64,000 nucleotides of DNA from CATQGW01 sp965262235. Lineage in GTDB: Bacteria; Chloroflexota; Dehalococcoidia; Bin125. Each line of letters opens with the position of its first letter. The stretch's first letter is position 1. The notes under the pieces were generated by a model that had not been told where the DNA came from, searched no databases, and saw only the letters and a list, made by a program, of their open reading frames with translations. Position numbers and translations under genes: made by a program. The DNA lies in assembly GCA_965262235.1 (NCBI GenBank), contig OZ253504.1, forward strand, positions 2,542,001 to 2,606,000, given 5' to 3'. Below are positions 8,423 through 15,796 of this stretch, piece by piece.

Positions 8423-8728
8423 ATGCCGCTCTATCTCGCCACCGCGCACTCCAGCGACGGCGCGTTTGCTCGCCTCGGCATCGCCGCGAGCATCGCGGCG
8501 ATCGAACAGTCCGCCCGCATGACCGGCGGCCGCCTGATCGAGGCACTGCTGCTCGACGCCGACGAGCTGGCTCTGATCATCGAGACGCCCGATTCGCCAT
8601 CGCTTGCGCGCATCCAACTCGAGGCGCAAGATCTGGACATACAGATACGCGCGCGTCCCGCGCTGCCGCGCATCGAGGCCGAAGCGCTCGACCGAGCGCA
8701 TCGAGAGCGCCGCACACGACCCGCCTGA
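8423..8728 (+). CDS. Small GYD-domain-like protein
   Basis: A 101-residue protein whose core (residues 10-80) resembles the GYD ferredoxin-like fold: a helix around residue 25, then GGRLIEALLLDADELALII and a second helix. The C-terminus is charged. No active-site residues are evident and GYD proteins have no firmly established role. TATGGT at 8409-8414 lies eight bases before the ATG with no Shine-Dalgarno, so the mRNA may be leaderless. It is followed after 22 bases by another small ORF. Confidence 0.55.
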   Translation: MPLYLATAHSSDGAFARLGIAASIAAIEQSARMTGGRLIEALLLDADELALIIETPDSPSLARIQLEAQDLDIQIRARPALPRIEAEALDRAHRERRTRPA

Positions 8729-8750
8729 CCAACCCGAACGGAGACAGCGC

Positions 8751-8945
8751 ATGACCACCGAATCCCGATGCGAAGAGATGCGCGCCGAGCGCGCGAGGCT
8801 CAACATCGAGGCGGACTCGATGCCCGGCCGGCTGCCGCCCGGGCCTGGCCAGGCGATCGGCCCCGGCAACCCGGAGCTGCGGCGCGTCTACGACCGAATC
8901 AACGACTTGCGTAAAGAGCTACTCGCGCTCGGCTGCAAGCCGTAA
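8751..8945 (+). CDS. Small hypothetical protein (64 aa)
   Basis: Start at ATG 8751 with GGAG 7 bases upstream. The product is 64 residues: an N-terminal charged helix (ESRCEEMRAERARLN), a Pro/Gly-rich middle and a C-terminal helix (RRVYDRINDLRKELLALGC). No family is recognised. It sits 22 bases after the GYD-like ORF and immediately before the c-di-AMP riboswitch. The good ribosome-binding site and helical ends argue that it is expressed. Confidence 0.5.
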   Translation: MTTESRCEEMRAERARLNIEADSMPGRLPPGPGQAIGPGNPELRRVYDRINDLRKELLALGCKP

Positions 8946-8997
8946 CGGCGCGTGACAGCCAGCCCCCATCGCGCTAAGATGGCAACACAATTGAATA

Positions 8998-9180
8998 TGA
9001 GGGCCGAATCCCCACGGACTGACATCTGAGGGGAACGGGGGACCCAAACCCGTCGGTCGACCACCAGCTACCCAACTTGGCGCTGGCAGTCGGACGACAA
9101 AGGGGTGAACGAAGCGCAAGCTTCGCGGCACACTTCCTCGTGCCGAACCCGACAGCTAACCCCGTAGGCGACCGAGGGAG
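8998..9180 (+). promoter_or_regulatory. c-di-AMP riboswitch (ydaO-yuaA class)
   Basis: The conserved core blocks of this class appear in order: GGGGGACCCAAA (about 9037-9048), AAGGGGTGAA (9100-9109) with a following variable stem, and CCGAACCCGACAGCTAACC then CCGTAGGCG (9143-9170). In known examples the RNA senses cyclic di-AMP and typically switches off genes for cell-wall hydrolases, potassium or osmolyte transport. A Rho-independent terminator lies 18 bases downstream, as expected for an off-switch. What is missing is a target: no recognisable gene follows on this strand before the convergent enoyl-CoA hydratase. Confidence 0.88.
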
Positions 9181-9197
9181 ATTCGCGTTTCGCCGGT

Positions 9198-9232
9198 CGC
9201 CAGCCGTTGTCAACTCCACGGCTGGCGTTTTT
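9198..9232 (+). terminator. Intrinsic terminator of the riboswitch
   Basis: CGCCAGCCGT (9198-9207) pairs perfectly with ACGGCTGGCG (9218-9227), followed by five T (9228-9232). This is a textbook Rho-independent terminator and the likely expression platform of the c-di-AMP aptamer. Confidence 0.88.
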
Positions 9233-9872
9233 CGTCGAAGCGTGATCGCACAGCTTGTGCATCGCCCCGTCGCTGCGGCCCACCCAATCGAGGGAATCTC
9301 GTCGGTATACCCGACGTGATGGCCACAGGACGGGGTTTCTCGCTCGCCCTGTCCTGCCTCCTGGGCCGACCCGGGGCTTTGAAGCCCCGGGTTCGGTCTT
9401 TAAGGACCCCGGTTGGCGTGCGGAAGACCGTTGCGCGCCTGTGTCGTTCGCCCTACCGATCCTCCGAACAAGTCGGATCTTCACTCCCTCTGCCTTGCGG
9501 GCGGCGGTGTCACCAAGCGACGGTGGGGAGCTTCCGCGATGTGGTGAGCGCGCGCGTCGAGCCCCCCTCTGCCTGCGGCATCTCCCCCCGCTCCGCGGGG
9601 GGAGAGGGGAACTGGGGATTGCGCGCAAGTCTCCTCAGGGGGAGAGGTTGGGAAGGGAGCGCCTGATCGCAAATGCTCCCCCCGCGGGGGAGCTGTCGCG
9701 CAGCGACTGAGGGGGAGGCTCCCAACTGCGTGAGCGGTGGCTATGCGCGCGGCCTCCCCCTCTGCCCCTGCGGGGCATCTCCCCCTCAGGGGGAGAGATT
9801 GGGAAGGGAGCGGATGCCGCTGAAGACATTGGGTGGTCAGCGGGGATCCGACTTTGTTCAGAGGATTCCTAA
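9233..9872. repeat. Non-coding block with hairpin and dispersed repeat copy A
   Basis: No gene is supported. ACCCGGGGCTT (9369-9379) and AAGCCCCGGGT (9382-9392) form a perfect hairpin. From about 9559 a repeat begins (CTCTGCCTGCGGCATCTCC, C-run/G-run palindromes, then GCGCAAGTCTCCTC). It ends at 9801-9872 with GGGAAGGGAGCGGATGCC, GATCCGACTT, GTTCAGAG and TTCCTAA. The same two parts recur at 19143-19219 and 19232-19303. The terminal TTCCTAA contains the TAG stop codon of the enoyl-CoA hydratase on the minus strand. Copy A has an extra internal palindrome unit (9675-9800) relative to copy B. Confidence 0.75.
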
Positions 9873-10663
9873 CGCCCCACGAACGTCGGCTGACGCTTCT
9901 CGAGGAATGCCTTCGCGGCTTCCTTGTTGTCCTCGCCCGTGAACGACAGCCCCACGTGCGCGCCTTCCTGGTACAGCGAATCCGAGAGGTTGTGGTTCGC
10001 GCCGAAGTTGAGCGTCCACTTCATCATCGCCAGCACCGATGTCGGGCCCTGCGCGATCGCACGGCAGAACTCCAACCCGCGCGGGATCAGCTCGTCGTGG
10101 GGCACGACCTGCGTCACGATCCCCAGCTCCTCCGCCTCGGCGGCGTCGATCCGGCGGTCCAACATCATCAGCTCGCGCGCCTTCGTGATGCCGACCATCC
10201 GCTGCAGGAACCAGGCGCAGCCGTAGTCGCCCGACACGCCGATGTTGCGGAACGCTGTCACGAACCGCGCCCGGTCCGAGGCGACCCGGAAGTCGGTCGC
10301 CAGGCACAGGCCCAGACCGCCGCCTGCGGCCGGACCGTTGACCAGCGACACCGTCGGCGTGCCCATCTCGTGCAGCATCCCCGAGGTCTGCATCTGACTG
10401 CGATGGCTCAGCCGATTGCCCACGCCCGGCCCCGACCGCTGCCCGCCCGAGCGGCTCATGTTGTTGATGTCGGCGCCTGCCGAGAAGCCGCGGCCCGCGC
10501 CCGTCAGCGCCACGCAGCGAATCGCCGAGTCGTCTTCGCAATCCACCAGCGCCTCGACCAGGCGCGGCAGCAGGTCCTCGCCGAATGCGTTCAGCCGCTC
10601 AGGCCGGTTGAGCGTGATCAGCGCGACGCCGTCGTCCCGCTTGTCGAGCATCACAGTTGTCAT
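9869..10663 (-). CDS. Enoyl-CoA hydratase/isomerase family protein
   Basis: A crotonase-fold enzyme of 264 residues. The oxyanion-hole segments are GAGRGFSAGADINNM and GPAAGGGLGLCLATDFRVAS, and the C-terminal helix ends AKAFLEKRQPTFVGR, typical of hydratases in beta-oxidation. At the second usual hydratase glutamate the sequence reads NIGVSGDYGCAWFL, with Gly-Asp rather than the common acidic pair, so the reaction could be hydration, isomerisation or hydrolysis of an acyl-CoA. Start ATG 10663 follows a purine-rich GGAAAGAAGA; the longer frame adds non-family sequence. It is divergent from yedK. Its stop codon lies in a dispersed repeat. Confidence 0.9.
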   Translation of the reverse strand: MTTVMLDKRDDGVALITLNRPERLNAFGEDLLPRLVEALVDCEDDSAIRCVALTGAGRGFSAGADINNMSRSGGQRSGPGVGNRLSHRSQMQTSGMLHEMGTPTVSLVNGPAAGGGLGLCLATDFRVASDRARFVTAFRNIGVSGDYGCAWFLQRMVGITKARELMMLDRRIDAAEAEELGIVTQVVPHDELIPRGLEFCRAIAQGPTSVLAMMKWTLNFGANHNLSDSLYQEGAHVGLSFTGEDNKEAAKAFLEKRQPTFVGR

Positions 10664-10739
10664 CGTGAGGTCTTCTTTCCGTTTCGCACAGCTGCCCGAA
10701 GCGTAGCCGCGCAACGCGCAGGGATACACTGCGCAGGCA

Positions 10740-11444
10740 ATGTGCGGCAGGTTCACACTCACCGTCACCTCGCTGGAGATGTTCGCCCAGACTCAGCAGC
10801 TCGCCGTGCAGATTTTCGATCCCGTCCGTTACCGCCCGCGCTACAACATCGCCCCGACCAACGAGCACGTGATCGTGCGCATCGAGGCTGAAGATTTCGC
10901 CGCTCAGAACGCCAAGTGGGGCCTGATCAACAGCTGGGCCAAAGACGCCAAGCGCGCCGGACGCCAGATCAACGCGCGCTGCGAGACAGTCGGCTCGTCG
11001 CGCGTCTGGAAGCCCGCCTTCCAAAGGCGCCGCTGCGCCATCCCCGCCGACGGCTGGTTTGAGTGGACCGGCCCCAGGCACAAACGCCAGCCGCACTGGA
11101 TTCACCGCCCCGACGCCGAGCCCTTCCTCTTCGCCGGGCTCTACGAACGCTGGACCCCGCGCGATGGCGGCGACGAAGCTGCGCCGATCACCACCTTCAC
11201 GATCATCACCACCGACGCCAACGAGCAGCTCGCTTCGATTCACAATCGCATGCCCGTCGTGCTGCCCAACGATCGGCTCGAGGCCTGGCTCGACCCCCGC
11301 GTCAGCGATCTCGAGCAGCTCCAGCCGCTGCTCGCGTCTGCGCCCGACGACGCGTTCATCAGCGTCGCCGTCTCGCCGCGGGTCAACTCGGTCCGTAACG
11401 ACAACCCTGAGCTGCTTACCCCGCAGGAACAGCTCTCCTTCTGA
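10740..11444 (+). CDS. yedK: SRAP-domain abasic-site protein (YedK/HMCES)
   Basis: A 234-residue SRAP protein that forms a DNA-protein crosslink with abasic sites in single-stranded DNA and so shields them. The catalytic Cys2 directly follows the initiator Met (MCGRF). Asn78 and Arg80 (INARCET), Glu108 (GWFEW) and His168 (IHNRMPVV) are the other conserved active-site residues, all present. The start is fixed by the need for Cys2. TACACT at 10725-10730 lies 9 bases before the ATG with no ribosome-binding site, suggesting an almost leaderless mRNA. The adjacent DinB-like gene follows by 26 bases. Confidence 0.95.
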   Translation: MCGRFTLTVTSLEMFAQTQQLAVQIFDPVRYRPRYNIAPTNEHVIVRIEAEDFAAQNAKWGLINSWAKDAKRAGRQINARCETVGSSRVWKPAFQRRRCAIPADGWFEWTGPRHKRQPHWIHRPDAEPFLFAGLYERWTPRDGGDEAAPITTFTIITTDANEQLASIHNRMPVVLPNDRLEAWLDPRVSDLEQLQPLLASAPDDAFISVAVSPRVNSVRNDNPELLTPQEQLSF

Positions 11445-11470
11445 GCCTGCGGACGAATCTGAGAGGCCCC

Positions 11471-12010
11471 ATGTTCACCGAGATCGACGCCTTCCTGCGC
11501 TATTTCCGCTCCGTCAACCGCCGCGCCGTGCGCGACGTGACCGCCCTTCCGGCCGAAGCCGACGGCTGGGCGCCGATCGGCGAAGCCGATGAGCTGGTCG
11601 GCGAGGGGGCGTGGTCGATCAACAAGCTGGTCGGGCACATGTGCGGCTCGCGCCTCTACTTCGCCAGCGCCTACCGCCACGAGGGCTGGATCTCGCCGGA
11701 GCCACCCGATGTCAGCCGCGCCGAACTCTGGGCGCCCGCGCTCGACGACAGCTTCGAGCGCTTCTCCGAGCTCGTCCGCGAGGTCGGCCCCGATGGACTC
11801 TCCCGCCAGGTCCCGATGATCGACACGCCCGGCGCTTCGCTGAGCGGCTGGCGCCTGCTGATGATGATGCTCGAGCACGACATCCACCATCGCAGCCAGA
11901 TCGACACCTACGCCGGCCTCAACGGCTGGGACCCGCCGGACATCTACTTCCGCAGCGCCGAATCGATCGCCGAACTGCAGGACGCTCAGCGCGCGAAGTA
12001 CCGCGGATGA
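11471..12010 (+). CDS. DinB-like four-helix protein
   Basis: A 179-residue DinB/YfiT-type helical bundle. The metal-binding histidines expected in this fold are present: one in KLVGHMCGSR and two in MLEHDIHHRSQIDTY. Members of this superfamily include thiol-dependent S-transferases using bacillithiol or mycothiol, and many have unknown function. GAGG lies upstream of the ATG. The stop overlaps the next gene (ATGA), so the two are co-translated. Confidence 0.82.
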   Translation: MFTEIDAFLRYFRSVNRRAVRDVTALPAEADGWAPIGEADELVGEGAWSINKLVGHMCGSRLYFASAYRHEGWISPEPPDVSRAELWAPALDDSFERFSELVREVGPDGLSRQVPMIDTPGASLSGWRLLMMMLEHDIHHRSQIDTYAGLNGWDPPDIYFRSAESIAELQDAQRAKYRG

Positions 12011-12963
12011 CGCCACCGACACTGGACGATGTCCGCCGCGCGGCCCAGATCATCGCCGCGCATCTTCCGCTGCCCACCCCGCTCGTGCACAGCGTCGCGC
12101 TATCCGAGCGTTGGGACGCGCATGTCTCACTGAAGCTCGAATGCGTCACGCCGACCAGCGCCTTCAAGGTGCGAGGCGGCGTCAATCTGGTCAGCCGGCT
12201 CAGCGCCGACGAGCTGAACCGCGGCCTCGTCACCTCCTCGACTGGCAACCACGGCCAGTCGATCGCCTTCGCGGCCGCCTCAGTGGGCGCGACGGCGACG
12301 ATCTTCATGCCGACCGACGCCAACGTTGACAAAATCGCTGCGATTGAGCGCCTCGGCGGCATGGTCGAGCTGGTCGGCGAGCGCTTCGATGAGGCGCGCG
12401 TGCGCGCCGAGGAGTTCGCCGCCGAGCGCGGCGCGCGCTACGTCGAGCCGGTCGAGGAGCCGCTGTTGATCGCCGGCGTCGCCACCGCCGCGTTGGAAGT
12501 GCTCGAAGACCAGCAGCCCGACACTGAGCTGGTCATCCTCCCGCTCGGCGGCGGCACCGGCGCTTCAGGCTGGGTCACCGTCCGCGACGGCCTGCAACAT
12601 CCCGCCGAGATCTGGGCGGCTCAATCCGCTCAGTCGCCTGCCGCCCACGACGCCTGGCGCTCCGGGAAATTGCAGACCCGGCCCAACACCAGCCTCGCCG
12701 AAGGCATCGCGACGGCCGTCCCGTTCCCGTTCGCGCTCAACATCCTGCGCGGGAGCCTCAACGACTTCCTGCTCGCCGATGACGCTCAGATCATCGAGGC
12801 GATCCGACTGCTCTGGGACGCCCAACACATCATGGCCGAGCCGGCTGGCGCCGTCGGCATCGCCGCCGCCGAGCAGCAGCGTGAACGTGTTCGGGGCAAG
12901 CGAGTCGTGGTCGTGATCACCGGCGCCAACGCCACCCGCGCCCAGCTGCGGGAGTGGCTCTAA
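12007..12963 (+). CDS. PLP-dependent threonine/serine dehydratase-like enzyme
   Basis: A fold-type II PLP enzyme of 318 residues. The PLP lysine is Lys54 in SAFKVRG, followed by the STGNHGQS loop that binds the substrate carboxylate and the GGGTGAS phosphate loop near residue 182. It lacks the C-terminal ACT regulatory domain of biosynthetic threonine deaminase, so it is a catabolic-type dehydratase or a serine/hydroxyaspartate racemase-like member. The substrate is not decided by sequence. The start overlaps the DinB stop by four bases (ATGA); the longer upstream frame is a shadow of the DinB gene. Confidence 0.88.
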   Translation: MTPPTLDDVRRAAQIIAAHLPLPTPLVHSVALSERWDAHVSLKLECVTPTSAFKVRGGVNLVSRLSADELNRGLVTSSTGNHGQSIAFAAASVGATATIFMPTDANVDKIAAIERLGGMVELVGERFDEARVRAEEFAAERGARYVEPVEEPLLIAGVATAALEVLEDQQPDTELVILPLGGGTGASGWVTVRDGLQHPAEIWAAQSAQSPAAHDAWRSGKLQTRPNTSLAEGIATAVPFPFALNILRGSLNDFLLADDAQIIEAIRLLWDAQHIMAEPAGAVGIAAAEQQRERVRGKRVVVVITGANATRAQLREWL

Positions 12964-12982
12964 GCGCCGCTCACCTGGGCGA

Positions 12983-13276
12983 TCAGTCGCCCGCGAACTC
13001 GTTGATTCGGGCTGCCAGCACGAAGTCGAAGTCGGTGATCCCGCCGGCGTCGTGGGTGTTCAGCGCAATGTTGACCGTGTTGTAGACGTTCGACCAGTTG
13101 GGATGGTGGTCGAGTTTCTCGGCCACTAGCGCCACCGACGACATGAACCCGAACGCGGCGACAAAGTCACCAAACCCGAACGTGCGCTGCAGCGACCCGT
13201 CCGCGTGCGACCACCCGGGGATCTCGGCGAGCCGCCCCGCGACCTCTGCATCTTCCAGCTTGCGTCGCTCCGGCAT
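12983..13276 (-). CDS. phhB: 4a-hydroxytetrahydrobiopterin dehydratase
   Basis: Pterin-4a-carbinolamine dehydratase, 97 residues, the standard length. The signature is EKLDHHPNWSNVYNTV, then a downstream His and Asp; His57, His58 and His75 are the catalytic histidines. It recycles the oxidised pterin cofactor of aromatic amino acid hydroxylases or acts in molybdopterin-related chemistry; no hydroxylase is nearby. ATG 13276 has GGAGG 7 bases upstream. The gene is divergent from the PPOX gene. Confidence 0.93.
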   Translation of the reverse strand: MPERRKLEDAEVAGRLAEIPGWSHADGSLQRTFGFGDFVAAFGFMSSVALVAEKLDHHPNWSNVYNTVNIALNTHDAGGITDFDFVLAARINEFAGD

Positions 13277-13336
13277 GGTCACGCCTCCCCGTTCGCTCTG
13301 TTCGCGTGCGAGTATAGGAGCGATGCAGGCCCCACC

Positions 13337-13774
13337 ATGACCACCCTCAACGATGTCAGCGAACTGCTCGCTGAGAGCCGCTCGGGCCACCTCGCCACCG
13401 CCTCGATCGACGCCGACCCGCACCTGATTCCTGTCGTCTACGCCCTCCACGACGACGCGATCTGGATTGCGATCGACGAGAAGCCGAAGACCACGCTGCG
13501 CCTGCGGCGGCTGCGCAACATCGAGGAGAATCCCCGCTTCGCGCTGCTCGTCGACCACTACTCCGACGACTGGTCGCGGCTCCACTGGGTCCTGCTGCGC
13601 GGCCCGGCCGAGGTCTGGTGGCCGCAGACCTGGGACGCCCCCGCCGCCGCAGCCGCGATCGCCGCGCTGCGCGCCCGCTACCCGCAGTACGAGGAGATGG
13701 CGCTGGAGGAGCGTCCGCTGCTGCGGCTGACGGCGGAGCGGGTGACGCGCTGGTCGGCCAGCGGCTCAGCGTGA
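13337..13774 (+). CDS. PPOX-class probable F420-dependent protein (Rv0121-like)
   Basis: A 145-residue split-barrel flavin/F420-binding protein. The N-terminus (ELLAESRSGHLATASIDADPHLIPVVYALHDD, in parts) and the middle (DEKPKTTLRLRRLRNIEENPRFALLVDHYSDDW) match the small PPOX subgroup named after mycobacterial Rv0121. Family members bind F420 or FMN and reduce undefined substrates. The start is ATG 13337; TATAGG near 13313 may be its -10 box. The last 9 bases overlap the convergent toxin gene. Confidence 0.8.
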   Translation: MTTLNDVSELLAESRSGHLATASIDADPHLIPVVYALHDDAIWIAIDEKPKTTLRLRRLRNIEENPRFALLVDHYSDDWSRLHWVLLRGPAEVWWPQTWDAPAAAAAIAALRARYPQYEEMALEERPLLRLTAERVTRWSASGSA

Positions 13775-14068
13775 AGGTCGCGGTCGTTCGAGCCCAAGGT
13801 AGGCGATATTCCGGGGTCGGATTCGAGTGACGCTGATCACGCGGTTCTCGCCGTCCACCAGAAAGACCACGCGAAGAGCTCCCACGGCGACAGTCCATTC
13901 AGGATGGCCTACAAGTTGCTTGCCTCCCGCAGCGAGTGGGCCATGCTGCAGATTCCTGAGTACTGCCTTCACCGCGCGGCGAGGAGCGGGACTGAGGTCC
14001 TGATATTCCTGTTCAGTGCTTGGCTGTTTGCGAACGAGGTAGACAACGCGCGAGCTGACTACTTCCAC
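13766..14068 (-). CDS. RelE/ParE-superfamily toxin-like protein
   Basis: A 100-residue protein with the RelE-fold pattern: a helix pair (EYQDLSPAPRRAVKAVLRNL), then a strand series reading EWTVAVGALRVVFLVDGENRVISVTRIRPRNIAYL, the typical R-V-x-F and I-x-x-R strands of this toxin superfamily. It would inhibit translation or a nucleic-acid process if active. A GTG start at 14068 places it overlapping the end of the upstream gene by 10 bases, the usual antitoxin-first arrangement. Upstream frame residues do not look family-like. The exact start is uncertain. Confidence 0.68.
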   Translation of the reverse strand: MEVVSSRVVYLVRKQPSTEQEYQDLSPAPRRAVKAVLRNLQHGPLAAGGKQLVGHPEWTVAVGALRVVFLVDGENRVISVTRIRPRNIAYLGLERPRPSR

Positions 14069-14553
14069 ACCTCGATCATGAAAAGGGCTTCGGGCATCTC
14101 GCGGGCGATCTGCTGATGCAGCGCACGGCCTGCGGGAGCGTCGGCATTTCGTCCGTTGCTGAACTCGTCCCAGCCGGGGAAACGTTCGTCGAGCTGGCGG
14201 AAGAACTCGGCATCCTCGGGGAACAGCGTGTCCATCCTGCGGTCCCATTCCTCTTGCGTGATGAAGTCTCCCCGTTTCATCGCCGCGGCGGAGTCGCGAG
14301 CGATCTCTGCGATCGCTTCGGCGGAGAGCTCGTCGTCGTATTCGGCGACTCTCCGTTCTTCGGCTTCCTCCAGGTGGCCTGCGGCGAGCGCCTCGGCGAC
14401 CTTATGCGCGCGGTCTTCTTCGCGGCTCCGCTCGAACACCTGCTCGAGGAAGGGAATCAGCTCCAATTCGCCCCCGGCGCGGGCTGCGGCGATGGACCGG
14501 GCTTTGCGGTCGGCCCGGCTAAGCGTTTCGACGGGCTGGTCGTGGGCGACCAT
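14059..14553 (-). CDS. Putative antitoxin-like partner of the RelE-like protein
   Basis: A 164-residue acidic, strongly helical protein with no recognisable DNA-binding domain. The segment AEAIAEIARDSAAAMKRGDFITQEEWDRRM resembles the toxin-binding region of short addiction-module antitoxins; here it is embedded in a much longer protein, with charged helices before it and an Arg/Glu-rich tail after it. It ends ten bases into the RelE-like gene, supporting a two-gene module. Start ATG 14553 is the last good one before the homologous region; the longer frame is the shadow of an SDR remnant. Confidence 0.55.
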   Translation of the reverse strand: MVAHDQPVETLSRADRKARSIAAARAGGELELIPFLEQVFERSREEDRAHKVAEALAAGHLEEAEERRVAEYDDELSAEAIAEIARDSAAAMKRGDFITQEEWDRRMDTLFPEDAEFFRQLDERFPGWDEFSNGRNADAPAGRALHQQIAREMPEALFMIEVWK

Positions 14554-14617
14554 GATCGGCCTTCGGATTCGCGTGGCGGTGGCTGCGTTGGATGGTAGCC
14601 GGACGATTAGTCGGCGG

Positions 14618-14870
14618 CTAGCGGAAGGCGCGCAGCCGCTCGGTGTGGGCGTTGACGCCGGTCCAGGCGCCGTCCGCAACGATCGCCCGGCCGATCGTGA
14701 AGCTTGAGTCGTCGGAGGCGAGAAACAGCGCGGCCTGAGCGATGTCGAGGCCTTCGCCAACCCGGCCAACCGGGTGCAGATCGTCGCTCTGCCCGCAGAA
14801 GACGGCAATCTGGTCTTCGCCACGCCAGCGCTGGTCGGCGACTCCCGATTGACGCCGCAGCCATTCGGGC
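14618..14870 (-). pseudogene. 3' remnant of a fifth SDR gene
   Basis: Reading minus from about 14860 to the TAG at 14618 gives the C-terminal quarter of an SDR: WRGEDQIAVFCGQ, then DLHPVGRVGEGLDIAQAALF, LASDDSSF, GRAIVADGAW, ending RLRAFR. It aligns closely with the end of the SDR at 16556 (WRSEDQIDVFRGQ, GEGLDIAQAALFLASDDSSF). There is no start, cofactor site or catalytic Tyr-Lys upstream; instead the stop of the next SDR lies directly at 14871. This is a truncated member of the tandem array. Confidence 0.85.
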
Positions 14871-15668
14871 TCAGACCTTGGACCAGTCGTGCCCCATGAC
14901 CTGGTCCCAGCGCGGGTCGAAGCCCGTCCAGCCGCCGTCGACCACCAGCTTCTGACCGGTAATCAGGCTTGATTCATCGGAGGCCAGAAACAGTGCCGCC
15001 CGTGCGATGTCGATCCGCTCCCCCGCCCGCCCCATCGGCTGCAGCGACGCCCACCGCTGCCGCGTCTGCTCAAGCTGTTCATCGGTGCGCGAACCCTGAC
15101 CCGTGACAATGGTGCCCGGACAGATGCAGTTGATCCGGATCCCCTGCGACGCCCACTCGCCCGCCGCCGCCCGCACCATCGCAATCACCGCTCCTTTCGA
15201 CGCGGCGTACGCCGCCACCCCCGGCACCCCGACCAGACCGGCAATCGATGCCGTCACGATGATCGAACCGCCGCCTGCGCGTTCGAGGTGGGGGATGCCG
15301 TACTTCATGCCCAACCAGACGCCGCGGATGTTGACGGAGGTGACGAGGTCGAAGGTGGCTTCGGGGCAGTCGCGGACGTTGCCTTCGTCGCCGCCGACGC
15401 CGGCGTTGTTGTAGATGACGTCGATGCGTCCCCAGCGCTCGGCGGCGGCGTGGAACATGGCCTGGACGTCTTCGCCGTGGCGGACGTCAGTCTCGATGAA
15501 GGCGGCGTGGGATCCGATGTCTTGGGCGACCCATTCGCCGCGCTCTGTGTTGCGGTCGGCGATCAGCACGTTCGCGCCCTCGGCCGCAAACAATCGGGCG
15601 GCGGCTTCGCCGATGCCGGACGCGGCTCCGGTGACGACGGCTGTCTTGCCTGCGAGTCGGTCTGCCAT
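14871..15668 (-). CDS. SDR family NAD-dependent oxidoreductase (array member 1)
   Basis: A classical short-chain dehydrogenase, 265 residues. The cofactor motif TGAASGIG lies at 13-20, Asp38 favours NAD, NNAG is at 87-90, the catalytic Ser is near 141, and Tyr154 and Lys158 form the YxxxK pair. Such enzymes oxidise secondary alcohols or reduce ketones; the substrate is unknown. Start is ATG 15668 with GGGGAG upstream. The first 113 bases of the coding end (15561-15673) are nearly identical to those of the paralogue starting at 17338, showing recent duplication or gene conversion. An 11-base G-run lies in the leader near 15727-15737. Confidence 0.92.
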   Translation of the reverse strand: MADRLAGKTAVVTGAASGIGEAAARLFAAEGANVLIADRNTERGEWVAQDIGSHAAFIETDVRHGEDVQAMFHAAAERWGRIDVIYNNAGVGGDEGNVRDCPEATFDLVTSVNIRGVWLGMKYGIPHLERAGGGSIIVTASIAGLVGVPGVAAYAASKGAVIAMVRAAAGEWASQGIRINCICPGTIVTGQGSRTDEQLEQTRQRWASLQPMGRAGERIDIARAALFLASDESSLITGQKLVVDGGWTGFDPRWDQVMGHDWSKV

Positions 15669-15796
15669 GTTGCTCTCCCCGCTCAAGATGGTACGCCGCT
15701 GCTTCGGTGCCGTCCCCGGCTCGTTCGGGGGGGGGGGCGTCGCGGCGCCTCCATTCGGCCATTCGCCGCAGGCGGGAACTCAGTTCCTGTGGCGGC

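Noticed and set aside
7428..8546. Longer start of the hydroxyisobutyrate-type dehydrogenase
   Set aside because: The first 63 residues are Arg-rich and overlap the divergent small ORF; GGAGG and the Rossmann motif support the start at 8357.
9316..9666. 116-residue ORF after the c-di-AMP riboswitch (MATGRGFSLALSCLL start)
   Set aside because: The start looks like a signal peptide, but the frame soon enters the repeat block and gives repeat-type sequence (PPSACGISPRSAGG). No family or RBS supports it, so it is not called as the riboswitch target.
9559..9872. Insertion sequence
   Set aside because: No transposase, terminal inverted repeats or target duplication could be seen; the block is too short and is a non-coding repeat.
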